This document shows, piece by piece, positions 45,036 through 57,009 of a stretch of DNA of 64,000 nt; position 1 is the first letter of the stretch; each line of letters opens with the position of its first letter. Below the pieces are notes generated by a model. That model did not search any database, had not been told where the DNA came from, and saw nothing but the letters and a program-made list of their open reading frames with translations. Source of the DNA: Anodontia alba (taxonomy: Eukaryota; Mollusca; Bivalvia; Lucinida; Lucinidae); NCBI GenBank assembly GCA_964016985.1, contig OZ024828.1, positions 1,359,330-1,423,329 of the forward strand, given 5' to 3'. The position numbers and the translations under genes are program-made.

Positions 45036-45077
45036 CAACAACAACAACAACAACACCAACAACAACAACAACAACAA
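45036..45077. repeat. (CAA)n microsatellite at the mariner border
   Basis: About 13 CAA/CAC units starting two bases after the mariner target site. A shorter CAA repeat is at 22122-22146. Confidence 0.92.
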
Positions 45078-45644
45078 TATTCAAGTACCTAATTGATAGA
45101 TATTCAAACTCTACCTCTCCCTGTTTACGTACAAAAAAAATATCACATGCTCAGACCTTTGCATGTATATTTAATTGTTGCTACTAGAATGGACTGAAAA
45201 ATACAATAATATGAAACAAATCCTTACGGAACGGTTCGTTCATTTGTAATAAAACATAAAGTTAATTGTTCGTCAAACGGTCTTTCCTATGGGATGCTAA
45301 ACAGGCACAAAGTGTCAAACATGGAGGCTTTGATGATACATTTAACAATTGCAAGCATTAAATATTTATCTTCCTAGCCATTAATACGAAAGCGGACTGT
45401 GCTTTTCAAAGCTCAAAACAATTTGCTTAAGTGATCAGTATAATTGTGATCTTTGTGGAAAGTTAACGATCAAATTAGAAATGTTTCCAACGTTGGGATT
45501 TGGGTTAATACAGATTGATTCTGGTAAAATCTTTCAAAAGGGTTGCTATCGTTTAGAAAGGAAACTACAATGCATAGTAATTATGGTGTAATACTTGTGC
45601 ATGTATCGGGTTTCAAAGCTGCAAGTGATAGTATGAGATTTTGA

Positions 45645-45923
45645 CATCAGGAAAACATACCTATATAAGTTTGACCCACTTAAACCCCACTTTTATATAG
45701 TAAAACTGGGGTTTACTGGGGTATACACTATTTTCCTCATTTCTCCTGAAAATCACAGATTGTGGGTACTTGTTAGAACCGCATTTGCGAGGCGGTTCTA
45801 ACGAATATCAACAATTTATGTTTTGAGTAGAAATATGGAAAATATCAGATTTTTTTATCCGAAAACATTCAGTTTTTGGTGGTGACATTCTAATATATTT
45901 TGAATAAGCGTGTTTTTTTAATG
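45645..45923 (+). mobile_element. Family A hairpin MITE, diverged
   Basis: Ends CATCAGGAAAACATACC and GCGTGTTTTTTTAATG. The hairpin arms have unmatched substitutions (ACTTGTTAGAACCGCATTTG against the other arm), indicating an older copy. Confidence 0.86.
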
Positions 45924-45971
45924 CAAATAAAAATACAACCCGATGAGATATTAAGAACAATGGACCCACTA

Positions 45972-46304
45972 CAGTCGACACTCTTTATTTCAAAGTCCAA
46001 GGGACTCCCTAAAATACTTCGAGATATCCGTACCTCGACACATAAGATTTGCAGAATTGATGAAAAATAAATCAAACAACCTCTTTTTATAAATGAATAT
46101 GTAATTTGACTCATAAAATTAGAGACATATAATAAAAATATTGTGGAAAAGAGGAAAAAAATGCTCCTTAGGAGGAATTTTCCTCTTTCCTACAATACTT
46201 TGTTACTTGTTGTCAGATTTCTATGTTAGAACAGGGACCAGATTTTCATTTCGAGATAAGTAGTTATTCGATACAAACGAAGTCGAGATAACGAGAGTCG
46301 ACTG
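45972..46304 (+). mobile_element. Family T pogo/Tigger-like MITE
   Basis: CAGTCGACACTCTTTATT to ACGAGAGTCGACTG with TA on both sides. The internal hairpin around GCTCCTTAGGAG is partly decayed. Confidence 0.82.
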
Positions 46305-46562
46305 TAATTCAATTTTTACATACCGTATGTATCCTGTATATTCAGCAGAAACCCTAACTCGTTATCATAATTAATTGTAAATTTGAACCATAAAATTTAG
46401 ACAAGCTTCACAATGAGTATTAATTCTGTTTGGTGAGTGCCACAAATGTACAGGATGGGTTGTGTGTGTGTGTGTTGGGGCGGGGGGTGGGGGGGGGGGG
46501 GAGGAGGACAATAGTATTGAGGCAACACTTGTAAGTCCTGTCTACTTTCCTACAATCCCCAT

Positions 46563-46760
46563 CTAAAAAAAAGGTTCTACTCTAAAAGGGAATAATTTGC
46601 TCCCCTTGTACCCAGCTAGCATTCTACGTAAATCTAGATCGGGCCGTCATCGGCCCGTCAGCTACCCTGACGGGCCGATGACGGTCCGATATAGATTTAC
46701 GTAGAATGCTGACTGGGTATACACTCCTCTTAAGCGAAAATCTAAAGAAGTTTATTACAT
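46563..46760. mobile_element. TTCTACTCTAAAAGG-type MITE, split by a family C palindrome
   Basis: Left part AAAGGTTCTACTCTAAAAGG and AATAATTTGCTCC match parts at 32955-32988, 33108-33165, 56755-56830 and 62555-62650. These are pieces of one hairpin MITE family whose full length is unclear. Confidence 0.5.
46613..46719. mobile_element. Family C palindromic MITE nested in another MITE
   Basis: CCCAGCTAGCATTCTACG to ATGCTGACTGGG with TA on both sides. It interrupts a TTCTACTCTAAAAGGG-type MITE running roughly 46563-46760. Confidence 0.84.
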
Positions 46761-47158
46761 GAAAGGTAAAAGTTAGTTTGTCGACTCGCACAGTACTTCC
46801 ACTGATGGTGATAAAAAAAACCCGGATGTCATGCTGACGAAAGCGATGTTTCCAGCCTGACCTGCAATATATTTATATTCTGTTATTTTACTCAAAGAAC
46901 CATTTAAGAGCGTTAAAAATGACTCAATAAAGTCTGTTTCCATTAATCATCATCTTAAAGATTGACAAAGAGCGACCTGGAATATATGCAATAAAACTGA
47001 ATTTACATGTTTCAAACAGTTTTAATCTACAAATGGCTTTGAGATATATTGCTTTGAGAGCATTATTTATCCAGCTAAAGATCGCAAATTCGTTATTATC
47101 TAATTTAATTTGTTTTACAAGTAGGGAAAAAGGGCCGCTACGCCATACACGAAAACCA

Positions 47159-47432
47159 CATCACGAAAACATGCCTATATAATTTTGACCCCTTAAACCC
47201 CTTTTATATAGTAAAACAGGGGTTTAAAACAAACAAACAAAAAAAAAAAAACAACAACAAAAAAACATAGATTGTAGGTACTCGTTAGAACCGCCTCGGA
47301 GGCGGTTCTAACGAGTACCCACAAACTATGTTTTGAGCAGAAATATGAAAAATATCAGAATTTTTAACTGAAAAATTTCATTTTTGGCGGTAAAATTTTC
47401 AGTTACATTTGAATAGGCATGTTTTCGTAATG
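47159..47432 (+). mobile_element. Family A hairpin MITE with A-rich replacement
   Basis: The left third is replaced after GGGGTTTAAAA by an A/C-rich run of about 40 bp. The hairpin tip has lost two bases (GCCTCGGAGGC). The termini are intact. Confidence 0.87.
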
Positions 47433-47834
47433 CTTTGGTTGGTCGTACATGTAGTCCGATCGCAACCTTCATTCACTGTCCGCTTACAGAATTATTAGAT
47501 ACTGTAGAAAATGTCGTCGAACAGAGAATGCCCTAAGCAGACTACGTTCATACATACATAGGCTAGAGTTATCATATGGAATAGGGCCTTTTTACCACGT
47601 TACAGATTTCGGCTATGTACGTCATTAAGAAATGTGAAATACTTGCCAATAATCCTACTGGTAATACTAGAACAAAGCAGTATCGTTCCTGTAAAATACT
47701 GGACATACCAGTGTCATCAGCATAACACTGATTTTGTCATCCGGTATTATCAAAAAATAATGATAAACCGCCAACATTACGTGGTCCTCTTTTTTTACTA
47801 CGTAGAAGATTCCAGAAGTTTCTGGGACAAAGAA

Positions 47835-48240
47835 ATCACACCGTATTAAAGATATTAAGAGTAGCATATGGACCCAAGGTGAAGTTGACTAGCTGTAAAA
47901 GTGCTTTAAATCCCCCGGTGGTTTATTCTACTGATCGTTCTAAGGCGGTGGTCCCGGTGTTAGTCTTACTCTTTGTTGCTTTGTGGTTTATTCTACAAGG
48001 CGATTTGGTTTTATGTCTTACCTCATGTTATTTTGTTCTTGTGTTTTTTCAGTCCTTTTAGCATTGCGATTACCTCGCTTGGGGAAGAGAGAGCTAATCT
48101 TAGTGCTTTCGTACGTTTGTTCATTTGCGCTTGTTTGGTTTTGTCTGTTTCCTCTTCCTCTTGGTGTCTGGGAAGGGCTGCGGTTTGTGATTGTAGCACT
48201 CCCTGGACTTTTCTCTTACCTTTTTTTTTTTTTTTTTTTA
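47835..48240 (+). mobile_element. Family R retroposon-like repeat, long copy
   Basis: Runs from ATTAAGAGTAGCAT through GGCGGTGGTCCCGGTG and CCTCGCTTGGGGAAGAG to CCTGGACTTTTCTCTTACC followed by about 18 T. The shared end with a T tract and the variable opposite end suggest 3'-anchored retroposition. Frames in it recur in other copies but show no known domain. Confidence 0.68.
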
Positions 48241-48475
48241 TAGCATAGAACCTTCTTTTTATTCTGCAGAAATTGATTCAGCGCCTACCTACAATAGAAA
48301 CTGCTACAAGTTTCTAGTTTTGCAGAAAATCAGTTCCCTGTGGCAGCCGTACATATGTTCCTTACTTCACAACAATGTAGATTATATTTACTGGTCTTTT
48401 GTGATCTCTGAGTACATTTCAGGGCCCAGCTGTACAAAACAATGAACTTGTTAGCAAACGTGACGTTAAAATTTC

Positions 48476-49033
48476 TATATTAGATCGAATAAATTATATC
48501 AAAAATTCTTTCAAATAAATATAATCAACCCAATATTTGTTACAAACAAGCATACAAAGATAAACTGCATATTGTTTGTGCCAAAAGAAAGTTTGCGGAT
48601 ATTCTTGACATTAGATCGAATAAATTATATCAATAATTCTTTATTTCAAATAAATCAAATAAATAAAATCAACCCAGTATGTGTTACAAACAATTATACA
48701 AAAAATAAATCGCATATTGTTTGTGCCAAAAGATAGCTTGAGATTAGTTTGCGGATATTCCCAGGACTCTGTCACAACTGACCGGAAAGTTTGCTTTTGG
48801 TTTGCGAGTAATTGCGAATGGCTCGTTTAACTGAACGCCGCTCATGTCGGATAAACAAGAAGTTGTATTCTAACAAACCGAAATTTACTGATTATACACA
48901 AAAATGACATTTTGTGGTCTTTTTTCTATATGATCTATATATGTTAGACTCAACATATTCTGTGAACTGTCTTATATCCACAACCGTGCTATAACGAATC
49001 CTATTATAAAGGCGTCCCAACTGTGTATGTTTC
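48476..49033 (+). repeat. Dispersed repeat, copy 2, with internal duplication
   Basis: Same segments as copy 1 without the palindrome. Its first 130 bp (ATTAGATCGAATAAATTATA to TTTGCGGATATTC) occurs twice in tandem. It is followed at once by a family A MITE. Confidence 0.72.
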
Positions 49034-49034
49034 A

Positions 49035-49317
49035 CATCACGAAAACATACCTATATAATTTTGACCCCCTTAAACCCCACTTTTATATAGTAAAACTGGG
49101 GTTTACAGGGGTATATATTATTTTCCTTATTTCTGTTCAAAACATAGATTGTGGGTACTTGTTAGAACCGCCTCGCCGAGGCGGTTCTAACGAGTACCCA
49201 CAATCTATGTTTTGAGCAGAAATATGAAAAATATCCGAATTTTTACCTGAAATTTTTCATTTTTTTGGTGATAAAATTTTCAATATATTTGAATAGGCGA
49301 GGCGTGTTTTCGTAATG
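49035..49317 (+). mobile_element. Family A hairpin MITE
   Basis: Forward copy, full length, with a 4-base duplication in the right TIR (GGCGAGGCGTGTTTTCG). It follows directly on the repeat copy 48476-49033. Confidence 0.9.
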
Positions 49318-49935
49318 ATGTGTTACGAGCCAGGCGTAACGAGAAAGAAATGAAAGTGAAACCAGCAACAAGCTTTAAATTATTAACAATATTTATTCAC
49401 AAAAAAATGAGACAAGATTCAAAACAAAATATTGTAAGTAAACAGTACCTTTCAAGTTTATGTCACAAAGTCCCTCAAAAATAATCCGCAAGAATTTATA
49501 AAACAAAATACTTTGAATATCAGTTTCTGATCCCACAATTTAAAGTTCCTGAATTCAGAATTTAAGTCCAGAATGAATAAAATATTAAAGTAATCCAGTA
49601 TAGAATAATTTCCAGTGAAAGTATACAAAGATGCCCAGATGAAAATCTTCTCTCCTTATATAATATCAAAGAGAACGTTCTAGAAAAAGAATTTTACTAC
49701 CAGGATCTCTTATTTTCTAGGTTCAGTCAAGAAAGTTCTAAATGTTCCATGACATGCCAAAAATAACTCAGTCCAGAATCAAGAACATAAACAACATGTT
49801 TATTGTAAACATGTTGTTCCAGAAAGTTATTTTTGGAAACATAGTAAATAAAGCTATTTATGGAAACATAGTAAACATGATGTTTAAAATAATTGAATAC
49901 CCTGTTATATAACACATGCTAGGTAGAAATTCAGC
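49318..49935. other. Unassigned AT-rich block, weak solo-LTR candidate
   Basis: Begins TGTTACGAGCCAGGCG and could end TTATATAACA near 49914, a TG...CA arrangement of about 590 bp. No flanking duplication matches, no primer-binding site or polypurine tract can be argued, and no second copy is present. Confidence 0.2.
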
Positions 49936-50173
49936 AAACAGAAAATAGGCTTTGACTTTTCATGCAAATCGTCAAAGCTATTTTCTAGGTAAAACAAGAA
50001 AAAATGTTATCAGTGTGTCGTCTGCTGTATTTGCCAAGAGATGGGCGAAGGTTTCTTTTGGTTATGATATTTCCGTTAATTTATAGCTGCATGGCATATT
50101 TTATATTGTTCCATATTGCATTGCATTGCAGTAATTGCAGTAATTACACAATAAACAGAGCAGTTCACTGTTT

Positions 50174-50298
<125 letters not shown>

Positions 50299-50567
50299 AA
50301 TTTTTTTTTTCAACAGACAGCAGCAGACCATTCGTTTGGATTATTTTTAAAGAAGCAAACTTGTATTGTATTGGGTTGATTAATTCTGGAAGTGCACGGT
50401 GCAGGTGTATTAGACTGTATGAAGTGAATGGCCGAATGACCATGCGTATCTGTAAGTGCATGGTGTACAAGTATTAGCTTTCACAACAATTTCGGTCTGC
50501 GCTTAGCACACGTAGTGTTCTTAACGTAGACGAAACTTTTTATGAAAGATTATACTTCACAAAAAGC

Positions 50568-50612
50568 TGGGTCTACGCTTAACACACAAAGTGTGCTAAG
50601 CGTAGACCAAGC
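50568..50612. repeat. Hairpin GGTCTACGCTTA...TAAGCGTAGACC-like
   Basis: TGGGTCTACGCTTAACACAC and GTGTGCTAAGCGTAGACC pair. Related half-arms occur at about 50490-50535 (CTGCGCTTAGCACACG) and 50720-50740. Confidence 0.6.
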
Positions 50613-51307
50613 TCTTTGTTAAAGCTTATATTTGAATTTAATAATGTTGAGCAGTTGATGAATTAATGTTAAACTTGACGTTTTGGTGTCATTCTTCAAT
50701 CAGCTTTCACATTAATTATGTGCTAAGTGCAGACAAAACTTTTTTTTACGAAAGCTAATATTCAGTTATAATAACGTTGAACAGTCCATGCAAAAATAGC
50801 ATTGGACCAGTCCACGATCTTTCATAAAGTGCTTCCGGGGTAATGCCAATCATTAATATTGTCTACGCCCACGAGCGTAGACAGTTTTAACGTATTGAAC
50901 CGAGTAAATCTGTCATTGCCTTATGCTCATTTCCTAGCAAGAGAATCATTGTCTCAGCCATATATATAATTATTCTACATATGTCGGAAAAAATGATATT
51001 ATATTGCTCAAAAGTTGTCTAAGAAGGAAGTTTACAGAAAATTTACACCTTTCTTAAACATGGAAAGAACAAGCTTTTAGCGTATTCTACCGGTAACAAT
51101 CACTGTTTTGACGCCAGCACTAAATGTGTAAGAGTTTCAATGATGACACATCGAAGTGATCAGTTTTGTTTAATTTCATCAGCAAATGAGCCGAAACGTC
51201 AGAAAACGTACCCTCTGATATAAGCGCCCAGTGAAGACTCAAATCAGCCTTCGCATCCGCGCTGTCTTCAATAAGGAAATTTACGTCCTTGGCTATCCAA
51301 AATGTGC

Positions 51308-51945
51308 CCAGTGAAGATTCTGACCAGACTGCGCGAATGCGCAGTCTGATCTGAATCTTCACTGTGCGCTCATGTCTAAAGGTGTTTCCTGACGATGCGG
51401 TTTATATGATAGATATTTATTGCTGACGTCACACAGTTCCATGGACGCTTTTATAATGCGTACATCTGATTTGTCAACTAACTAAGATATCATGTAAAAG
51501 AGACCATAGCGCGTTTGCGGATATCGGGGGCCCAGTCAGCCTGTTGAACTCAATCAGGCATTCATTATCTACTGGATAGAGGTCTAGATACGAGAAATAC
51601 TATTGGTAACAAGCGAGTGTCCTGGCCCGACTTTGCGATTTTGCAATCTTAACTAAGCCTTCATATGTTCGCATATCGGCGAAATGTTTCTTTTTTTAGT
51701 AAAGTGGCTAAACTGTCTCAGTATGTACTTTATAATAGATGAAGTACTTCCTCAGAAGATTGAAAACAGAAACTCTGTTTGTATAACATACGGGAAAGTC
51801 ACTTATAAAATAATGCCTCTATATAGAAAAATTATATGAGCCAACGCAGGACAAAACTTACAATAAGACTTGTGCGACCAACGAAGACTCAGATCAGCCT
51901 GCGCATCCGCGCAGTCTGATCCGAGTCTTCGCTGATCGCACGTGC
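51308..51945. repeat. Two hairpins with the GCGCGGATGCGC-type centre
   Basis: 51308-51372: GCCCAGTGAAGATTCTGACC, GACTGCGCGAATGCGCAGTC and the inverse. 51871-51940: GTGCGACCAACGAAGACTC, CTGCGCATCCGCGCAG and the inverse. A similar decayed hairpin lies at 53876-53935. Confidence 0.65.
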
Positions 51946-51974
51946 TTTCTACAGCCTCCAGGCTATCCAGAACA

Positions 51975-52295
51975 CCGATGGATTAACCATGGCTAATTCG
52001 AACTTTGAGTCCCTTCGAAATTCTTCCGATGTCTAAAGAAAACAAATATTTAGGGAAATTTTCGTATTTTATCATAAATTTGTATATTGTGTCGACTCAT
52101 TAGAACCGCCTCATCGAGGCGATTCTAATGAGCACACGCAACATAGTATCATTGTGTAGAAGGTCGAAAAGATTTCCCTAAATTTTCGTCATTTGCGTTT
52201 TGACCTAGCGCCATTAAGCCTCAGTGGCTTGAACTACCCATATCTGGTACAAAGTTCATTGTTCCAAAGACGTTCGAGTCATTGAAGTTCGACTG
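51975..52295 (-). mobile_element. Family D MITE with GCCTC hairpin core
   Basis: Reverse copy ending GTTCGAGTCATTGAAGTTCG then ACTG. It holds the hairpin ACTCATTAGAACCGCCTCATC and its inverse. The outer left end is approximate. Confidence 0.7.
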
Positions 52296-52378
52296 TATGT
52301 CGCAAAACAAGGAAAGGGGAAACGGATAGCTTCATCTTCCCCAACGAAGTGATCAAATTGCTAGACAGAATCCACTTA

Positions 52379-52586
52379 CCCTTGTCCTGCTGAACCCGGA
52401 TATGCCCTGCCTTTGCAAACAGTGTAGATCCAGATCAGTTGGCTTCTTCAGAAGCCAACTGATCTGGATCTGCACTGTTTGCCATTAATTATGTGAATTT
52501 ATGTCAAAAGTCTGGATCAAGTAATCTGATTGGCTGAAAGTTAGAAATGGGTATGGCTTCTTAATTTATTCAGCAGGACAAGGTTA
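52379..52586 (+). mobile_element. Family H MITE, best copy
   Basis: CCCTTGTCCTGCTGAAC pairs with TTCAGCAGGACAAGG. The hairpin AACAGTGTAGATCCAGATCA has tip GGCTTCTTCAGAAGCC. The right half AAGTAATCTGATTGGCTG is shared with the copy at 24.6 kb. Confidence 0.8.
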
Positions 52587-52658
52587 AAACAAAAATAAGT
52601 CATCGAATAGGGCAAACATGATACAAGACCCATGAGCAGCCACAAGGCCAAGCAAAAA

Positions 52659-52938
52659 TCAGTACGAAAACACGCCTATCCAAATATATTGAAAATTTTA
52701 CAATCAAAAAATGAAAATTTTCAGATAAAAAAATCTGATATTTTTCATATTTCTGCTCAAAACATAGACTGTAGGTACTCGTTAGAACCGCCTCGGCGAG
52801 GCGGTTCTAACAAGTACCCACAATCTATGTTTTTGAGCAGAAATTAGAAAAATAATGTATACCCCTGCAAACCCCAGTTTTACTATGTAAAAGTGGGGTT
52901 TAAGGGGGTCAAAATTATATAGGTATGTTTTCGTGATG
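52659..52938 (-). mobile_element. Family A hairpin MITE
   Basis: Reverse copy. The left end starts at CAGTACGAAAACACGCC, slightly shortened or altered; the right end GTATGTTTTCGTGATG is intact. Confidence 0.88.
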
Positions 52939-53168
52939 AAACAACGCCAGAACCATTGCCTCAGAACGGCTCTTAGATGCCTAGCTCAGAAAAGTGCCTT
53001 TTTAAATCACATAATAAAAATGAATCCAGAAATTTGGGAATAATATACTGACCTTTTTTTTGTTAACAAATACACGAAAAACTGCATAGCAACTTCATCA
53101 GCGTATTAATAATTTCAATTCATTAGCTTTAATTTGTCATATAATTTTCTGAGACTGCACCTAGTAAA

Positions 53169-53444
53169 CATCACGAAAACATGCCTATACAGAGTTCACC
53201 CCTTAAACCCCACTTTTATATAGTAAAACTGGGGTTTACAGGGGTATACATTATTTTTTTTACTTCTGCTCAAAAACATAGATTGTGGGTACTCGTTAGA
53301 ACCGCCTCGCCGAGGCGGTTCTAACGAGTACCCACAATCTATGTTTTGAGCAGAAATTTGGAAAATATCAGCGTTTTTATCTGGAAATTTTCAGTTTTTG
53401 GAGGTGAAATTTTCTATATATTTGAATAGACGTGTTTTCGTAAT
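53169..53444 (+). mobile_element. Family A hairpin MITE
   Basis: Forward, with a complete central hairpin matching on both arms apart from one extra A. The last base of the right TIR is missing (CGTGTTTTCGTAAT). Confidence 0.9.
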
Positions 53445-54144
53445 CAACATAGGGTGATGGCCTCTCTACGATAACTACTGTCATAGAATCGAGGCGTATC
53501 CTTAAAGCTGTAATATTACACTTTACAAGCACTTTGCTCACTACTATTCAGAATGGAAACCATGCTGAGTGGAATTCATGACCCGTTTATAACAACCGAA
53601 AATTTTATGTTTCCGTGGACATGTATTACTCACAACTCAGGACGAGTTCTGGCCACTTGTTTTATATTTTATGCGAATGTTTGAGGACGATTTCGGGCTT
53701 AAGAATGAGTCCAACGATCTTACTTTGGACAGTTCCAAGAAAATGTACATACCGCAGCGGTTCCTTTTCGTTTGTTCTTTGTCGTGGTTTGCTCATTCTA
53801 TTTTCGAAGACTGTCTTTTTTTGTGTCGTATAATTAAATTTGAGCCAGAGCATGACCAAACCTACAATAAGACGTGCGACTAGCGAAGACTCAGATCAGC
53901 CTGTGCATCAGCGCAGTCTGGTCGGACTTTGCTGACCGCCTGTACCTTATACAGCCTCTGGGCTATCCAAAGAGGGATGAATGAGAATCCTTGACGAACT
54001 GAGTGGATGTACAGCCTGCGCTGAGTTTTCGCTGATCAGATAGGTTATTGTAATCTTTGTGCGCTTGCTCAAATTTTATCACAAAAACTTTATCAAGTGA
54101 TGTGGGCTGGCTATACTCCGTAATTGTGACCTTTTCTATTTATC

Positions 54145-54372
54145 CATCACGAAAACATGCCTATATGATTTTGACCCCCCTTAAACCCCTCTTTTATATA
54201 GTAAAACTGGGGTTTACAGGGGTATACATTTTTTCTTATTTCTGCTCAAAAACGTAGTTTGTGGGTACTCGTTAGAACCGCCTCGCCGAGGCGGTTCTAA
54301 TGAGTACCCACAATCTACGTTTTGAGCAGAAATATGAAAAATATCAGAGTTTTTTTAATCTGAAAATCTTTC
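54145..54372 (+). mobile_element. Family A hairpin MITE, right end lost
   Basis: Normal left end and hairpin (tip GCCTCGCCGAGGC). The copy stops after TTTTTTTAATCTGAAAATC, about 50 bp short of a normal right terminus. Confidence 0.86.
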
Positions 54373-54649
54373 TTTAAGAAAAAGCATTTCTTCATATTTT
54401 GTTCTGGTCGTTGTCTTATTATTGTGTCTAGTGATCTTGTCTAGCATCGTGATCACCTTGTTGGAGAAGAGGAAGCTGGTTGCTTGGCCTTTCTTTGCTT
54501 AGTGGCTTGTGTACTGTCTCTCTTGGTTTGTTTGCTCTTCCATTGGTAGGCTATATCCTGTGATTGTAGCTATTACTGGACACCATCATGACACCCTCAT
54601 GTATATGAATTGCACACGAACAATTTCTGTCGAACGTTTTCCATAAAGG

Positions 54650-54960
54650 CTCCATATTCCTCAAATTTAGACATTTTTTATTCATGGTTTAATAAATTGG
54701 TATATAGTATTACTACGATCATAAAATCTGGCATCTGACAGTCTGTAAAATTTCTGTTAGTCTTATTTTTGAAGTGGATCAAAAATGAAATGATTTTTTA
54801 TCGCATCTCTGAATTATGTTGGCAACATTAATTCAGAGATACGATAAAAAATCATTTCATTTCAAGAACGAGAGACAAACCCACATTTTACAGGCGGTCA
54901 GATGCCACGATTTTATAATTGTGTTAATACCATATATCAAAAGATATTAAATTGTCTCTT
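54650..54960. mobile_element. Palindromic MITE, second copy of the TAGACATTTT type
   Basis: CATATTCCTCAAATTTAGAC at the left; internal hairpin CGCATCTCTGAATTATGTTG with its inverse. The right end is degraded (CAAAAGATATTAAATTGTC). Confidence 0.72.
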
Positions 54961-55012
54961 TCAACCAGATTACATTGCTTCCTCGCAATACAATCAATGA
55001 CATACGACATAC

Positions 55013-55118
55013 CCAGCGGGCACATGACGTTTAAACAACGTCGCATTTACGGCGATGCACTTTCATGACGTTGCATTGACGTTAATACGACGTTGTATAA
55101 ACGCCATGTGCCCGCTGG
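55013..55118. mobile_element. Family G palindromic MITE
   Basis: CCCAGCGGGCACATGACG at the left, GCCATGTGCCCGCTGG at the right, with internal AACGTCGCATTTACGG and TGACGTTGCATTGACG stretches. Confidence 0.8.
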
Positions 55119-55314
55119 ATATTTGTAGTAATGACATAAGAAGAACTTTTAGGAATTATTTACGCGCCTCGCCAGAAAAAAAGGTGGTTTTCAGTCTACA
55201 TACGAACACGAGACGACACAAAACAGCCTCTACGTCCGCGAAGCCCAAACATTGGCTATTGCAGTTTGTACAAGTACATTTTATTGGGTACAATTGGGCC
55301 ACGTGGAGCGATTC

Positions 55315-55520
55315 TGTGCCTTAGAGCAAACGAATTGACATCATTCTGCGCATGCGCAAAGTCACCGTGGCTTTGCTCTCCATTGATTCATTTAATAAAA
55401 TCTAGTGATCTGGCAGCGGGCAGTGAAGGTCCTGATCAGACAACGCGGATGCGCAGGCTGATCTTGAAATTCGCTGTCCGCATATGCACGAAGACACGTT
55501 TTCGCAATGCGCGGTCCCTG
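55315..55520 (+). mobile_element. Hairpin MITE of the 22.8-kb type
   Basis: CTGCGCATGCGCAAAGTC, then GCAGTGAAGGTCCTGATCAG, the centre CGCGGATGCG and TTTTCGCAATGCGCGG at the right. Confidence 0.7.
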
Positions 55521-56183
55521 TAAGCAGAAATCAAATGCTTCTCTCAGACGATGTGGTACGCTAAATCGGTTATCCGATGGCCGCGTATATCTCGATTTCG
55601 TACGACCCCATTTCACATGATCCGGCCCCATCATCTTCTCCCAGTGAATTAATACCGCGTTACATGCATTTTATTGTGTCGTGTATTATGTTTATTCTGT
55701 TGGAAAATTAACGCTTCGCATGCTGGACAAAAATCAGCTGACGACGCTGATTTCTTTTTTATTTTTTGTTAATCTCAGGGTAAAAAGGTAAATACAATCA
55801 TAATGTTGCCTGTTGAATTTGCCCAGAGATTATTAAAGGTTAATCTGCTAAAGAAAGGTCTGGAAAATTAAATTCATGGTAACATTGCATTTATTGAAAA
55901 ACCCTCACATGGGTTCTGCAGTGTAAGACATAAAAGAGCAGCATACAACCGATCATATTCGATATTTGAATTACTGTTTGCCAATGATTTTCAGAAGAAA
56001 TTCTAAATTAATGTTAGAGATTGTTGAAATTTAACCTTAGGTACACTGTAAAAAATCCCATAGAGTTTACGGTACAATACAAGTTATTTACCATCAATTT
56101 TACGGGCGCCAATAGAACTTTTGCAGGCATTACCTCATAGGATGAGGTAAGGATATATGGTGCTGCAGCTAACAACCCTAATA

Positions 56184-56518
56184 CAGTCGACTCTCGTTAT
56201 CTCGAATTCCAATGGACTCACTGAAATACTTCGAGATATCCGTACCTCGACATATCAGAGCTGAGAGAGTGAGGAAAACAATAAATTGAACAACCACATT
56301 TAACAAATGAATGTGTAATTTGACTCCTGAAGTTAGAAATATATATATAAAATAATGTGGAAAAGAGGAGAAATTGCTCCTTAGGAGCAATTTCTCCTCT
56401 TTTCCACATTATTTTGTTACCGGTTTTCATAGTTTCATGTTAAAACAGGGACCAGACTTTCACTTCGAGATAAGCAGTAATTCGAAATAAGCGAGTTCGA
56501 GATAACGAGGTTCGACTG
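56184..56518 (+). mobile_element. Family T pogo/Tigger-like MITE, best copy
   Basis: 335 bp, ends CAGTCGACTCTCGTTATC and its inverse, TA target duplication (56182-56183 and 56519-56520). A perfect internal hairpin is centred on GCTCCTTAGGAGC with arms of about 24 bp. The CAGT...CG-rich ends and TA resemble pogo/Tigger DNA transposons. No ORF. Confidence 0.86.
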
Positions 56519-56754
56519 TATATGTCATACGTTACCTACCTTGCCTTATTCTGCCCTGCCACGCGTGACTACTTCTGTAGATAATCTACAGGCGTCCGTA
56601 GAATTTACGGTAAATGCGCTGACAGCCAGTTGCCAGTAAATACCGTAAAATATTATTGATTTTTTACTGGTATCTTTTGAAAGTAATAAGGGTGACTGAA
56701 GGAAAGTTGATACACTTTCAAGGGGGACAACTCTGCAAAAATATTTTGCTTCTT

Positions 56755-56910
56755 TCGTAAAAGGGTTCTATTCTTAAAAGAAATAATTTGCTTACCTTCT
56801 TTCCTTTTAAAGTAGAACCTTTTTCGGAAGGTTTTTGAAACGCAGAAAGACAAACAGGAAGTCACAAAGGTCATCTCACTTGTAAAAATGGCGGCAAATC
56901 TACCAGTCCC
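56755..56910 (+). repeat. TTCTACTC-type MITE plus shared flank, with an ATGGCGG frame
   Basis: GTTCTATTCTTAAAAGAAAT and its inverse CTTTTAAAGTAGAACC form a hairpin. The next 80 bp, including AAACAGGAAGTCACAAA, also occur at 62560-62720. The ATG at 56888 (AAAATGGCGGCAAAT) opens 46 codons to 57029; because the region is repeated I do not call a gene. Confidence 0.5.
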
Positions 56911-57009
56911 CTTTAGAGAGACAGATCAATACCGTACAGGACTACAGACAGAGGAAAAGATCAATGATTGCATGGTTAGAAACTGCAGGTGTATCACAAA
57001 CTGGTGTAA

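Noticed and set aside
47973..48248. Recurrent frames with SLGEERA and GRAAVCD, and on the other strand GKRKVQGVPQSQ
   Set aside because: They come from family R copies on either strand. Truncation points vary and no domain is recognisable; treated as repeat sequence.
49027..49215. Recurrent frame KTCLYNFDPLKPHFYIVKLG... in many places
   Set aside because: It is the family A MITE read in one frame through its palindrome. The same peptide appears wherever the repeat is, with stops and frameshifts, so it is not a gene family.
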